Origin: Burhinus oedicnemus
Taxonomy: Eukaryota > Chordata > Aves > Charadriiformes > Burhinidae
Length of the DNA: 64,000 bases
Assembly (NCBI GenBank): GCA_008921705.1
Contig: VFFE01007100.1
Location: forward strand, 413,769-477,768
Direction of reading: 5' to 3'
Position 1 is the stretch's first letter. Each line of letters begins with the position of its first letter. Positions 1 to 13,600 of the stretch are shown piece by piece. The position numbers and the translations under genes are program-made. The notes beneath the pieces were generated by a model that saw nothing but the letters and a program-made list of their open reading frames with translations, searched no databases and was not told the DNA's origin.

Positions 1-157
1 TTGGGGGGGGGGGGGTGTGTGCTTGGTTTCTTTGGACGGTAATTTCCAGGAGGGTGGGTGACTTTGAAGCCACACTTATGATTCTGGCCCAGCCCGGTCC
101 ATTCACCTGGCAGGTACAAAGCAGAGGAGATGCTTTGTTCTCACGTAGTGGCAGTGC

Positions 158-803
158 TGTTGTAGTAAAATTGATATTAACTAAAAAAATGAAATGTAAA
201 ATGTAACTGAAGCAACTAAGGAAACCTGCTGCTGCTGAAGTCCTCTATACTGCCCCAACCCTATTTAATTATTTACCTAATATTAAAATAGAGAAACAGT
301 AACTAGACATGATTCAGTTAAGGAACTAACCACTAGACAATGCAGCTTTGTTGATAAGTAGGTTGTCAAGAGAGTGATGAACTGTAGGTCTGGTCAGCAA
401 ACTGAGAAAACCACCTGGAACTGGCAAGATGAGAGGAGAAGTCAGTAAAAGGCAATTCCGGCAGGGGGAGATCATGACCACCGACTCATTGACCACCTAC
501 CCAAATGATACCACCTACTTAAAAGAGAATAATGGAAGAAGAAAGCAGAGTCTGCGCACTAATTTACATGGGAAGCAAAGAAATCTTGACCAATAATTAA
601 AGAGAGTAACAATGAATATGTATTAATTGTTTGAATGTGTAATAATCAATGTATAAAAGTGGAGATTTTTGAAACTAAGGTGTGCTCCCATTTTGGGATG
701 AGCACCCCATTTCCGTGCATTAATGGAATAAACTTGGAAACACCTCTGCTCTGTGTGTTATTGGCTTGCACACTGGATAAAAGAACCCAGATTTGGGACA
801 ACA
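158..803 (+). mobile_element. Solo LTR, retrovirus-like family, copy 1
   Basis: A 646-bp element bounded by TGTTGT and ACAACA inverted ends and flanked by the 4-bp duplication GTGC (154-157 and 804-807). It contains TATAAAAG (652-659) and AATAAA (727-732) in U3-R-U5 order, so the plus strand is the sense strand. A second copy of matching length lies at 14693-15337. A 4-bp duplication is typical of class I (gammaretrovirus-like) ERVs. No gag, pol or env frame adjoins it. The small ORFs in it are not genes. Confidence 0.85.
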
Positions 804-807
804 GTGC

Positions 808-2546
808 TCCACTCTACAGCACACTGCAGCGGAAAGCCTGTGTAGTTTGGCTGCCATCAAACGCCGTCTTCCCAAAGGCTTCTGACTCTGTACTATCTCC
901 TATTACCTACTTCCTACTAATAACACTACACTTCAATTCCAGACATAACCTTTCATCCTTCCTTGGGTCTGAATTAAAAAAAACCCAAACCCTCCAATAT
1001 GTCCAGTTGAGTTTGCAGATTAAATGACAGGAGGATTAAATGCAGGGGCAACTAGGAAAGTGTCTTGTACAGTCACCCAATACAAATATAATTTGGCTGG
1101 GCAAAAGAACCTGTATCTGGACTGCTCTTTGAAATCCTAGATGCCATGTTCCCTGAGTGATGATTTTTCACAATTTTTGTCTTCATTTACAGTGCAGGAA
1201 TGTTCTCTAGCATTAATGAAAACCATTTATTTGGGCCATCATTAGCATTTCCAAATGCCCTGAAACAATTACTGGTCTATTGGTCTGCAGAAATAGATCT
1301 GAAAATTGAACTCATGAACATTACTTAGAATACTTTGAGTCACATCATAATGTTTCTTTGTATGGACCTAGTCATTGGTATTTTAGATGCTTAACTAGGT
1401 AAGAAATAGCTCAACTCAAAACATCTGTCACTTAAACTCCCAGATTAACTACTTGCCTATATAACCCATTTAAACAAATCACTGGAACCATGTTAGTGAT
1501 ACAAAAGAGACCTAGCTATGGTGTATATTCAGTATAAAATCACAAAGAATAAGACAAAGGTGCAACTTAATTTTTTTCACTAATAGGATTATTACTTGAG
1601 TAGTAAAAGGCTATCTGAGTGAATCTACTTCATGGGCACATCCCATTTCTTTTTCATCAAAACAAATGTCCCCAAGTTACCCTCCCTGTGCAGTATGGGG
1701 AAGACCATGTTTTGAAGAGGCCAAGGGCTATGAGAGGGATCCGAGGGCCAGGAAGGCCAGTTTTTCTACTTAGCTCTCATGTGAAGTCAGTTGAGTTGGG
1801 TTTTTTTGGAGATGGTAGCTCTTCTGTATCTTTTCTGATTGAGATTTGAGAAGTCCTCCTCATAGCAAGACATGTAGTGTGCGACTGAGCAGACCTCAAA
1901 CAGAGGGGTCCTAGAACTAACTACTCCTTTAATTAAAAGTTGAGCTGGATATACTGTTTCCTGGTTTTATTTGTTAATAAACCCAATTGTAACAAAAGCT
2001 TGCATTTGAGCTTGCACAGTATGTGGTAAGAACTATAGGGGCTGGCCGTAAACCTGTCTAGCACTGCTGATCTGTACACGTACTGAATTAATTATAGCCA
2101 TAAAAAAATATAAAATGTATAGATTACGTCCCTTGATATTTTAGTGGCCAGAGCAACGTCTCTCTTCTTAAAAGCTCACTAATTAAGTAACTATCTGTTT
2201 TTACAAGTGCGTAGCTATTTTCATCGCAGTGGGTAATTCTCTTTACTATTTTAAGCTTCTCTTGATCGAAGTCTTTACATTTCTAAGTGACTCACAACGC
2301 TGAATTAGAAAGGTTAAACCTGTCTAGCTTATGTTAGGCAGATTCAGAAGACAGCTACATATCTATATGTTGCTGTTTTATCTTTATTTTGTAGTTGGCT
2401 ACATCTGGTATGTCTGTACAATGCAACTGGCTTTACCCCAAGAGCAATCAAATACACAAACTACACGGACGTACATTTCATTTGTTTTTCATATATATTA
2501 ATTTTTTAACAAATTCAAAAATTCTTCTCTGGAACTTGTTTCTATT
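808..2546. other. Gene-free AT-rich DNA
   Basis: Only short frames without recognisable similarity. Nothing further identified between the first LTR and the CR1 tail. Confidence 0.7.
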
Positions 2547-2758
2547 ACAGAATCACAGAATCACCGGAGTTGGAAGGGACCTCTGAAGATCATCTAGTCC
2601 AACCCTGCTGCCAGAGCAGGGTCACCTACAGCAGGTTGCACAGGATGGCGTCCAGGCAGGTTTGGAATGTCTCCAGAGTCAGAGACTCCACCACCTCTCT
2701 GGGCAGCCTCTTCCGGTGCTCTGCCACCCTCAAAGCAGAGAAGTTCCTCCTCATGTTT
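2547..2758 (-). mobile_element. CR1 LINE 3' tail
   Basis: Reverse-complement CR1 3' end. It starts with the 8-bp terminal repeat (AGAATCAC twice), followed by TTGGAAGGGACCTCTGAAG and the conserved 3' UTR/ORF2 end segment (CACCACCTCTCTGGGCAGCC on this strand). It is truncated at the 5' side near 2758, as most CR1 copies are. The plus-strand frame through it is spurious. Confidence 0.9.
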
Positions 2759-5700
2759 ATTCTGGTTTACAAAACCCAGATTAAAAAAATTGTTACAGAA
2801 TTTCAAAATAATACTGCCTATGAATTTTCCTGAGAAAGGGTATAATCTTCTATTCAATGTTTTGGCTGTGTTCTTAAGCATTTGTTAAGTTAGAAAGTCA
2901 ATACAGAATTGAACCATTATGAATTTTATAGCAGTCAGAACCTCTCAGGTATTCCTTATTTTTTCAGGAAGAAAAGCTAAATGATATACAGTAAAATATC
3001 TCCAGACTTAAAACATACTGGTCAGAAAAGACAGCTGTCTGGGCTGGTTGCTTTTCATAACCATAAAACTACTACGCAGAACAAAGTCTCAAAAGAGCAA
3101 AAGTGCTATTTGGGCACAGTGAGCTTTTTATGTCAAGATTATTTATGAATATATATTTGTTATGGAAGAAAGTGTGTATTAAATTTTTATATGAGCTTCC
3201 AGTATCCACATAACAAATGCACTATCAGTTCAGTAACCTGCTAAACAAGTGCTGCCTCATCACCTCCTTCCTCTGCCCAATGTCACAACTGTCAAACTGA
3301 AGAACAAGTCAAAGCTGGGAGTTCAGCCCTGCAACTTTGGGATAAATAATCCTCGTAGCTGGTCAAAAGCTAGCCAGTAAAGTTTACAGTTCTTTTGAAT
3401 AAAGGCTAATATGCTTAACTTCATGCTAATCCTGCCATTTCGCGCTTTGAAGAGTACTTTTTTGTATGTGTAAATTGCAGCGGGCACAGTAGGACTCCCA
3501 AGGGGACTTGTTTGAGTCACTGGGGTTACACAAATGCCTTATTAACTGTAGTCAAAATTGATGTACTCAGCATGATTAACTTCTAGCTCCATTACAAAAT
3601 GCTTAAGTAAAAAAACAGAATAACAGTTTGAACAGAAAAGGGTTTTTAAAAAGGAAAAAAGATTAAAATCTTAAATCAATGGAGACAGATGGGAAGGTAT
3701 TTGCTTTAACCCTGTTGTGATTGCCCTGGTACAGAAAAAAGCGCACTGTAAAATAGATTCAAAATAGCATCAGAAATTATGTCGGTAAGCCTTCTAAATT
3801 CAGGCTAAGAGCTGTTCGGCCAGGCCAGGCCAATTTCTAGGTTAGAAATAGTACTTAGTTGTTGTCTTTTCTTGTCCAGTGCAAGTGTAACTTGTAAGAG
3901 CAACAATCTGCTTCGGTTATTAACTGGACCTAAGTCACGAGTCAGTAAAAACGTCACGAGGTTCTGTCCTGCATTTTTAAATGATCAATGTTACTAATAA
4001 TTTAATCACACATTATGCTTTATGCTCTCCTACGAGTTATTCATCACGACCAGGTCATCTGCAAACACTGTAGTGATCCTGCTTTGATTAGTCACACACC
4101 TTTTTCCTTTCTAATCTATAAATTAACAGATCCAACGTGAGATCAAAGGCTAGCAAAATGATCTATCCACCTCTGAAGCTTGTTAAATGAGTGATGAAAC
4201 ATCAGTTTTCAGTTCAAAGTAGGCCTTCCATAGTATGGAAGCTATTTTAAAGTGTTAAGAATTTTTGTTCAGCGTTCACAGAATATAATAATCATAAGAA
4301 GCAGAATTACGGTCCTTGGTGTATCGATAAATGCAACAGGTGGAAGGTGATGGTTTGGTTTTGCCAGCTTCTTTTGAATTTTCTGAGCATCCTGATGTGT
4401 TGCTAACACCTCTTTCAAGCTCAAAAAAACTCTGTTTATTTAGCTATTGAAATTCTTGATGGTCTTCAAAATTGACGCCAAGGTAATGGTTCTCTGGTTT
4501 CGGATGTCACTTTAGTTTCTCTGGGTCTGAAGCCTCATGAATTCAAACTGAGACTGTTTATGAAAAAAGCAATTTCTCAAGGCAGCAAGGCAGCAAATGC
4601 TTTATGACACTCTTTGCAAGGTTAGGCCAAGCACTGTGGAGAACTGGTCCATAGACAGGCAGTCTCTTGTGGACGTGAGACTGTCGGTGCTCTGGGATAG
4701 GGACCCCTACGAGAGTGACGCAAGGGCAGCTCTCACCTGGCGGGGCTGGACCTCACTATCTCCAAGAATTTTATAAGCCTGCTAAATGTTGCCTTTTGAC
4801 TTTCTGTCTTAACAGTGACAGAATAATACCCATTATGCTTAATAGAACAATATCTTACAAAACAAGAACAGCGTAGACTGTTTATTTTCAAGATGATACT
4901 AACATGGTATTATTCAGTTGCTCTTTGTTGGAAAACGAGGGCATTACTTTGGAAGACGTAGCTTTTTTTATGGCCTTTTTCTCACTTGGGCCAAGTTGTC
5001 ATATGCCTAGGAATTCTGTAAGGCATTTAATCATTTAAAAACAAAACAAAAAAAACCCTATGAAGTATTTGGAAATCTGCATCACATAACAAGTTATTTT
5101 TTATCCACTGTTTAAATGTGTTTGCCCTTTGGCATGTGGCAATACTAGCTGAGAGTTACTCATGGGTATTCACAAAGTTGAAAAGAACTTGTTTCTATGT
5201 TGTCTTTGCATTATATGCTACCAAAAAATGGACATGAGGTATGCTTCTACTTTTCACGGGGGAAAACAATCTTAAACAGGTATCTCTAAGTTCAAGAATA
5301 ATGTAACCAGTTTTGGTACCTATAAATTCTGTCAGAACACTCAGCAGCTTTTTTATGAAAAATGAAATGTGTATTGCTTGTCTTTTTGCAAGGCACTACA
5401 AAGATTTGCTAACCAAATTACAGTAAAATTAATTGGAAGTCATTCTGGAAAAGTTTTAATTAAAAACAGTATGCAGCAGCATGAGGGGTGAAGGAAGACA
5501 TGCAGAGTATGGTCAAGTATGTTGACTGCAGTTTTTTATACACCTCCTGTCAGTGAGTTTAATTGTTCATAGAAAGGATATTAACATTTTTACCAATCCA
5601 AACAAAAAGCAAATTCATTAGTGCCATGAGAGAATAATTATCAGATTGTCCACAGGTAGTTATGCAGCTAATGACCTGAAGATGGGAGTGTAATTAAAGC

Positions 5701-5926
5701 CTTCACTCACGGGCTTCACTCACTCTAATATCCTTTCCTGTCTCTTCATTTATGTTCTATTCATTAAAACTGTACAGATCATTAACTCATTAATAACTGC
5801 AGAATGCAAATGCAGTGAAGTAGAATGAATTTAATGTCTCCTTGGTTGTGAAGTATGTTCCAGTGCTGGGATGATAATTTTTTACAACTGCTATTAGAGT
5901 GGTTCTGTCAATGAAAGAAGCTCCTC

Positions 5927-5950
5927 AAAAAAAAAAAAAAAAAAAAAAAA
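5927..5950 (+). repeat. Poly(A) tract
   Basis: Twenty-four A residues. No flanking target duplication or processed gene was recognised beside it. Confidence 0.95.
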
Positions 5951-6524
5951 TTAAAGCTAACAAAAATTAATATTTCAGTATTAAACAGCAAACCCAGCCA
6001 CCAGACAAGTAAGGGATGAACTGCTATTCTAAAGATACATTTTCGAAAGTTATTCCCTCTACTTTTTTGAACTAAAGGGCTGTTTCTAAAGGTACTGATC
6101 TTGTCCTTTTTTCCCTATTGTAATATAGGAAAAACTACCTGCGTCTTTTCTCCAAGATTATCCCATTAACAGAACCCTCACAAACATGGAGAGAGGTTAG
6201 GCAGAAAAACTGGTGGAAAAACTGGAATGATTTACGCATAATAATTAGTTGCATGATATAATGTGTGCCAGAGGGTTTTTTCCTCAAACCTGAGATCTGC
6301 TCGGGCCAGCTGAGGAACCTGTTGAAGACAAGCATCTTGCCACCTGAGCCTGCAAACCCTCCATTCACCCTGCTGCCACTTAACTCACTGAAAAGCTTTT
6401 CAGTCAAGAACAAATAGTAAAAGACCTCATAAAGAAAACACTATTTCAGAGCTATTTGATTTCCTCCTGTTATTAAAAGCCCCTTTGAGGCCAGAAGATA
6501 AGACTTAAGATAACTTGTAGCCTT

Positions 6525-6600
6525 ACCGACTGTGTTCAAGAGACTTGGGGTCAGTCCTTGGCTATGCCACGTTTCTCTGACCATCCTTGCCTAAGCTCTT
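6525..6600 (+). mobile_element. Possible MIR 5'-part relic
   Basis: GACTTGGGGTCAGTCCTTGG, CTATGCCAC and TGACCATCCTTGCCTAAG resemble the MIR 5' half (GGGTTCAATCCCTGGCTCTG; CCACT; TGACCTTGGGCAAGTC). Weak. Confidence 0.3.
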
Positions 6601-9199
6601 GAGGGACAGAATTTCAAAACAGCTCCACTCCCACTGTCCTGATTTCAGGAAGAACACCACTGCTTCATGGGAGGTCTTTGTATACTTTTTTGGCGACCTT
6701 TAATTTTTCTATGCCTCAAATTCCAATCTTTAAAAGGAAAATACAGATTTTTGTCTGTCACTGTTGCAACAAAGTTTTGCTTAATGGCAGAAAAATAGTA
6801 AGAGGAGGAGTGCTCATGGAGGTACTGCTGTAGTAATAAAATACTAACTTCAGCGTTTTGCTTTATATAGTGTGACATATCTGGGGTGCACTATATGTTG
6901 CTGTTATTCATAATTAAGTCATTGATGGGACAACAGTTCACCTGGATCAGAATACTGGCCTTTTTCTAGGCAGTTCAGTTAGCTTTAAAAAATGACTGTA
7001 CTTTTACAAGTATCATAGCAAAAAAGTTAATTAACAGGGCACTTAATCACATTTTTGGGCACCAATACATCAGGTAGAGATGTCATTTTCATTAATATCC
7101 TCCAATATTTATATTTCTCAAGACTCTGTAAAAGTACTGTTAATGGACTCGAGAAGAAGAGATAATTTTCTTGCTGAACCGAGTGTGTGTGATTAAGTGC
7201 TCAGTCTCTGGTAACAAATGAATGCAACAACCTTTAAATCCTTTCCATACAGACAAATTAATGTATTTCTCATAATAATATTGCGGAAATGTAGACAGGC
7301 CAGTGCATCTTTGTGACTTTCTCTGCATGAGTCAGATTTACAATGCTGCACTGAAAAAAAAAAGGGCTACAATGACAAGTTGATAAACAAGTTAAAATAA
7401 TATAATTTGCACTGTGTCATTTGTATGCTGTCAGCGTACATATAATTCCAAAAATTACCGTGGGTAAATCCATTATAGGTCTGCTAAGTACTGCTGCTGG
7501 GTACATTGAGTCCTGATGCCTCATCATGCTTTATACCCGTTAGCAATTTGCATGGCAGAGCCACATAGCTCTTAACTGAAAGATGAAAGTCACACTTCCT
7601 ATTCCAGTAGTGCTGACATTTACATTTGATGTCAACGTTACAGTCTCATCCTAATTTCAAAATCCCTTGTGCTAATAGTGCTTAAGCCTTAATTGCACGT
7701 TTAATCATAAGAATTACAGAATCACTCTGGTAAGTTAGACAGGAAAAAAATGCAATGGACATAGATACCAAAGCAAATCAAATAGGAAAGACAAAGAAAA
7801 GACGTAATTTTCTATTTTACAGAAAATGTTAAACCTTTTTCAAGTGGTCAGCACAAATGGTGAAATATGAGATCCCTGCAAGTATCACCTTCATGCTGCT
7901 AAGTGTTGTGTACTTACTGTAACTAAATATCTAAAATTTGTTTATCTACAGTTCTAAAGTGACTAAGGGACTTGCTGCCATCAACTAAACTCAAGTAATG
8001 GACATGGAGTTTTGTGTAGCTTGCTGGTTTCTTTAAAGCTCTGCACACCAAAAAAAAAAAAAAACCTACATAAAACGTATTTTGTATTTGAAGGGAGAGA
8101 CAGATTTTTAACGTGGTAATTAAAATCCTTGGCCTCAAACAGAAAATCGATCCTATCTACAGGCTCTCTGAACCTAACACTTCAAGACTACCAATGAACT
8201 TGCTAAATGACTACAGTCACCAAGAAATAAATGTTAGAAAGTTTGTGAAATAATGAACTTAAACTGGAAGTTAAGATAGTCAAGACTGTTCAGTGTTAAT
8301 GCTGAAATGTCAGAACTGTAATTTAAATATCAGTGCACGGATCTCACGCAGCGTAACTATTTTGAGAAAAGTCAAAATATGATTTTGAGCCAAAGTCCAT
8401 AGACATTAGAGAAACTCTTACGACATGTGTTACTATAACACATTTGTTACTAATATTTCTTTATACAGTGAAAGTTTTTTGTTAGGTCCACAATGCCTAA
8501 CAAATGACACTCTGATTTCCTAACTGTGCTGCCAGCTACCATCACATCGTTAGAACTGGGCAAAAATAGATCTCACTTTTTCAGGAAAAGTTGCCCTCTT
8601 CTCACTGAAAAGTGATTTGCTCATAAAACTTTAAAAGCTTTTTATAAAGAATCCAAAAGTATGAAACTGATCTGGAGGCTGACCAAAGACAGGATGAAAG
8701 ACATAATCTGATCCTGTTTCTGACAGTGGGAATAGGTTTGCTTTTGTATCCAGCTAAATTCTAGTCTACACTCAGAAAATGGGTTTGACTGCTTCTAGTT
8801 TAACTGCCATCAAAACTAAATTGATACTATGGGGAAAAATAAAAATGATAAATTGAGATGTTTGTGACAATAAAACTGTATGTTTGTTCATGAACTGGAA
8901 GCAGAAACTACCCATCTTTTGGTACTCTATCTGCTCATTACAATTGTTGCTATTAGCATTCAAGGTAGCAACCCAAAAGCAAAGAGAAGCTCAAAGTGCA
9001 GAGCAATGCTGGATTACAGTAAGACTAAAAAAATCAGAAATCTTTACGATGCGAGTTTTCCTTCAGGCTTCAGAGGTGCATGGTGACATCTGAAGGGACC
9101 TCTCTTCTCTGATAAGCATCATATTGTATTTTGCTGCATCTTGAGACGCTACAGTAATCAATGGCATTATAGCAATAAGTACTTTTGAATCACAGACAA

Positions 9200-10650
9200 C
9201 ACACTGTTGTATTGCACCTTGGGTCATCAAATCCTGAAAAGTCCAGTGTACGAATGGCATTCATTCCTTTCCATGATCAGGTGTAAGTAAAGTCAGAAAA
9301 TCTCGGAACCTCTGCCTTGTGAACCTGTCAGTTTTCAGTGCCGTTTGCTTTGATACTAGCTACGTGTTGCTGGTCAGACCAAACCATTCCAACATGAACT
9401 GCCAACACCAGCATGCCCTCTTTGCTGTCAGTAATTCCCAGCTGTGTTGATATCAATGTCATGTTGCTTGAGGTTGTGCTTCAGTATTTCCTTGAAGATT
9501 TTCATCCAACTGCCCTGCTGACATACTCCCTCCCTCTTTTAGTTCACCAAATATCTGAATTGGCAATCTTCTAAAACTGTTGTCTTCCATTCCAGATTTA
9601 AGACCTGCCCAGTGAAGTGTGCTGTAATGATCACAGTTTCAGCTCCCTGGAAGACTGCTATGCTCTAAAATGATTTAAAAGAAAACTTCCTACCCTGAAT
9701 GCACAGTGTGGTAAGCAGATGAAATCTCTCCTGAGCTGTATGCATTATCAGTAGCAAATCTGTGCCTTCTTGTGGAGAAAATTAGATAAAGTATCTACTT
9801 TGTAGACCTTTAATTTAATCTAGAGACTGATACCACATTGATTCCAAGCTTTATTTCTTAAAAAAAAACCCACAAAAGATGGACAGGCTATGCTAATGAT
9901 ATTTGACAGTTCTTTGTCCAAGAGAACACCCTCCAATAATGTATTTCCAAAATAGCAACAATTTTCATCGCTAACATATGTTATGAATTAAAATGACTAA
10001 TGACAGGCTGTGATACAAAATGACATGCATAAAGTCCTTTTTCCCCAAGTTTATTACGAGTCCATACCTCTCAAACTAAGCTCATAATCAGCTTCATGAT
10101 TTTTTGTGTACGTGCTTGCTTCCATGGGCAGTTATCAGCAAATCAATGTGATTCAGTGCTTGTAAAACTTCATAGTCTGTTCAACTGTGTTCACAAAGCA
10201 GTGCTGGCCCACCGATAATACAAGGATCAGCTTACATCACCTGCCAGGCTTTTTGTCACAAACAATCTCATGATACTGTCACAGCCACTCATCTTAACTT
10301 GCTGTAGACGCTTTCCTGCCTTGCATCTGACCCTGTCTCTGGCTGCATTCTTGAGAAACAATCCTCTCTCTCTTGGCATGCTAAAACCTCAAAGCTCCTG
10401 AAGGAATTTTACAGGTGTTTTGGATTTTTTTTCTTGGAGACCCTAACTTGCAGGTCATTGTGAAAGTCCAGGTCTTGACAGTGTCAAATGCTTTGGTCAA
10501 ATTCACTGATAAGGAACAGAACAGATATGCTATTCTACACTTTTCTGACAAATGCCTCACTGGCTGCATCTCTTCTGCATTTTAAGCTATATCTAGAGTC
10601 AAACAGCACATACTGGACTATATTATTCTCGAGAAAGCATTCTAGTAGTG
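9200..10650 (-). mobile_element. Decayed non-CR1 LINE with reverse-transcriptase remnants
   Basis: Minus-strand translation with frameshifts and stops shows LINE RT landmarks in the right order. At about 10570-10385 there is an EKCR segment, then NLTKAFDTV, then KLGSPRKKI. At about 10110-10010 comes GLVINLGKKDFM. At about 9640-9400 a C-terminal segment ends KIFKEILKHNLKQHDIDINT. These fit RT motif 1-2a, a region after the catalytic box, and the conserved C-terminus of LINEs whose RT starts with VDLTKAFDTVN. This differs from the CR1 pattern. No intact frame remains. Family and exact ends are not resolved. Confidence 0.7.
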
Positions 10651-13600
10651 TGCTATCCAAGACAGAATAATTTTTGCTGTTTTTTCTTTTTTTTAATTGT
10701 CAATGGTAATGAAAATGGCACTTTTGAAACTCTGCCTTTCCTATGTTTTCCAGTTTGAGGGGATAAAGCAAGCCCTGAGAGACCATTTTGAGGGAGCAGA
10801 ATGATACATACAACTAATAGTGATTGCTGACAGGATGTGGCTTAAGCAAGGCACCAGTACACTGCATTTTCTACTAGATTTGTGTATCTATTCCTCAGTT
10901 CATCCACTTGATTCTTTCTTAGTATTTGTCAAGGTTTTTACTGAGTCTGAACATACCTGTCTCTTTTTGCTAGGTCTTTTATTCCCTCTGACAGACCAGC
11001 AGAACCTCAAAATGAAAAGCTTTTATACTATTTATAGGACTTCTGCATAGATCCCCACAGATCCCCCTGAAGCTCCACAAAGCTTTTGGTGGGTTTTCTT
11101 CATTTCTAACTATTTTATAACTCTGTAACTGTTGGCTTGGCTTGGATTATATATGAAATATGTTTTATTTGGGTACCTGTCTAGCCCAGTGTTGCATACA
11201 GAGCCCTGATTCTAGACCAGTCCTTTTCTTCCACTCTTCATTGATGACCCTTCATAAATCAATCTGGGCTCAGTTTTGCTCTGACACTCATGAGCTAGGA
11301 AGTCATCAGGAGCTTGCAGACATAAATCGGGTAGCCAGGGCTCATTGTGCATTCACTGTTCATGCAACAACGGTATGAGACAAAAACCCAGATAAAACAT
11401 GATACAAGCTCTACAAGCAGTAGGATACTATACTCTTGGCAATGAAACAGCTTGTATACCATCTTCATTATTTTTAAAGGTCAGTGAATGGGACCACACA
11501 CACAATATTCAGATGTATTAATGTGCCTAACGGCTCACTCACAATTTTGCTACCTAGCTGGCTGTAAACATAAAACAAAATATTTATAGTAAACAGACAA
11601 TATTTGCCTGATCTGTTCCCTGCTGCTGCTTAATACATGCAACTCTCTCCCTTTCTGGCTGTTGAAGATGTTCAGCATTTTTACATATCAAACAACTCTC
11701 TCCTCTGTTTACACAGAACTGAGTTCCTGGTCTGGGAGCAGATCCTTAGCACCACTCAGAAAAGTACCTAGGCCACAAGCTTATGTGTAAAGCTCTCACA
11801 TAATCTATGTCATACAGATTAAGCAGCCTATGTTCCTTCCCCAGGTAGAAAGAAGCCTGGAACTGGACTACCAGAAGGACATATAGAGCTCAGCCTTCAT
11901 TCAGCTTTGATCTGCTGCTGAGACTAGCCAGGCCAAAACACAGTATGTTACGGCCCCAGCATCCAGTATTTCTATCCAGGGTTTTGAAAAACTTTGCACC
12001 TATTGCATATATGTCATGCAAGATTTTTTTTTTGTATATGCACATTACATCTGACGCAGCCAAGAATGCTTCTGTTTAGTGCAGATGTACAGAGCTTCCC
12101 ACAAAAGCTGGACTTACTATGCAGATCTTCAGCACAAATACCTCTACGTAACAACTAGCATCTCCACTTACACTGCAAAATGCCTGAGACTTTGGAACAT
12201 ATGGCAACGCAGTGAGAGCTCCTGGGCGCACACAGCACTGTCTCACACTTCCATCTGCTAGTTCTATCAGGTCAGATACAAATTCTTCACAAAATTACTG
12301 GACATTTTTTTGCAGCAGAAAGAGGACACATCCAAAAAGCATTAGGCATACAACAGACTTGCATTTTGTTTATATTTGAAAAAGGTAACATCTACACTTG
12401 ACATGGTTCCTTAAGAAGGAACCATGTGCAAAGCTCTGTATTGGTATTCTGGTGTGGTCTTGCAAAAAATGAGAAAGAACAGCATCATCAATTCTGTTGT
12501 CCAAGAAGTCAAAAGCAGGCTGGAGAATGGACAGGTCCAGCATTGTTCTGGTCCAGCTAATTATTTAATCACTGAAAGAATTTTAATTAATGCCATAAGA
12601 AAAGACATTAATTATCACCTTGAACAAAAATGTTTTATTTGAGTTACGCAGTATAAGCAAATAGAATTACATCCCTGTTTTCAGAATTAACTAGTGAGCT
12701 CTGAAAACACCTTTTTGCTTTGTACCTGCCACTCTGTGTATCAAACAATCAAATAACTCTTAAATCTCATCAAATGAACTCCCAAAGTCATTGAAGAGAT
12801 AATAACTAGGTTACAACACTTGTCTGGTATACAGTTAAATGTCTTTCATATATCTTTAAGTGGTTATTAATCTCGGAATTAGTTTAGAATACATTAACCT
12901 TCAAGGTAAATTAGATCAATCAAGAAAATGACTCACAAGACTAGGTCTATCTTTTTTGTTCAAATTCGGAGTGTGTGCCAAGAATATAACAGCAGTGGGG
13001 AGAAAGCATTCAAATGCAGCTTTTCCCTGAAAGTATGACATTTATCATGGAGAGGGGCTGGACATTCATATTCTTCTTGATGCTTATGGATAAAGTTGCT
13101 CCTCAGGATAAGAGGGATCAATGACCAGACGAGAACAAAATGTTTACAATTGTGCTAAAGGGGAATTATGCTGTGAATGCAGAATGACATGAAGCCCATG
13201 AAAATGAGGCGTAATCATATCCTCAGCTCAATTTATTTTCCACTCTGGGTTTATTTTAGCCTTGTTTACTTTAATTATAGAAGTGGCTGAAAAGCTTATT
13301 CTGTTCCATTTTGCAAATGGCAGACAGTCCAGACTCTTGTCACATTCTGCTTCAAAATTACTTCACTCTTCAACTTTCTGACTTCAGATCTTATAGAAAA
13401 GAGGTACTTAAATACTCACGTGGGAATGAACCACCATTACAGTTACTACACATAATGCCATGCTGTGCATTGTTCTAAGACCCTATGAATTCAATGTTTA
13501 GCCACTATTTTCTAAAGGAATATGAGAATATTAACACTGAGTAGCAAAAAAACTAACCTGAAGTCAAGTGGTTTTTAATGTGAATGACTGATGGTGAAAG

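Larger units (their letters stand above)
2759..9199. other. Gene-free AT-rich DNA
   Basis: No exon recognised. It holds a poly(A) tract at 5927, a possible MIR relic at 6525 and a small GC-richer patch with a 59-codon open frame at 4597-4776. Confidence 0.7.

Noticed and set aside
5690..5950. Sequence before the poly(A) tract as a processed pseudogene
   Set aside because: No coding similarity was seen and no flanking target duplication could be found.
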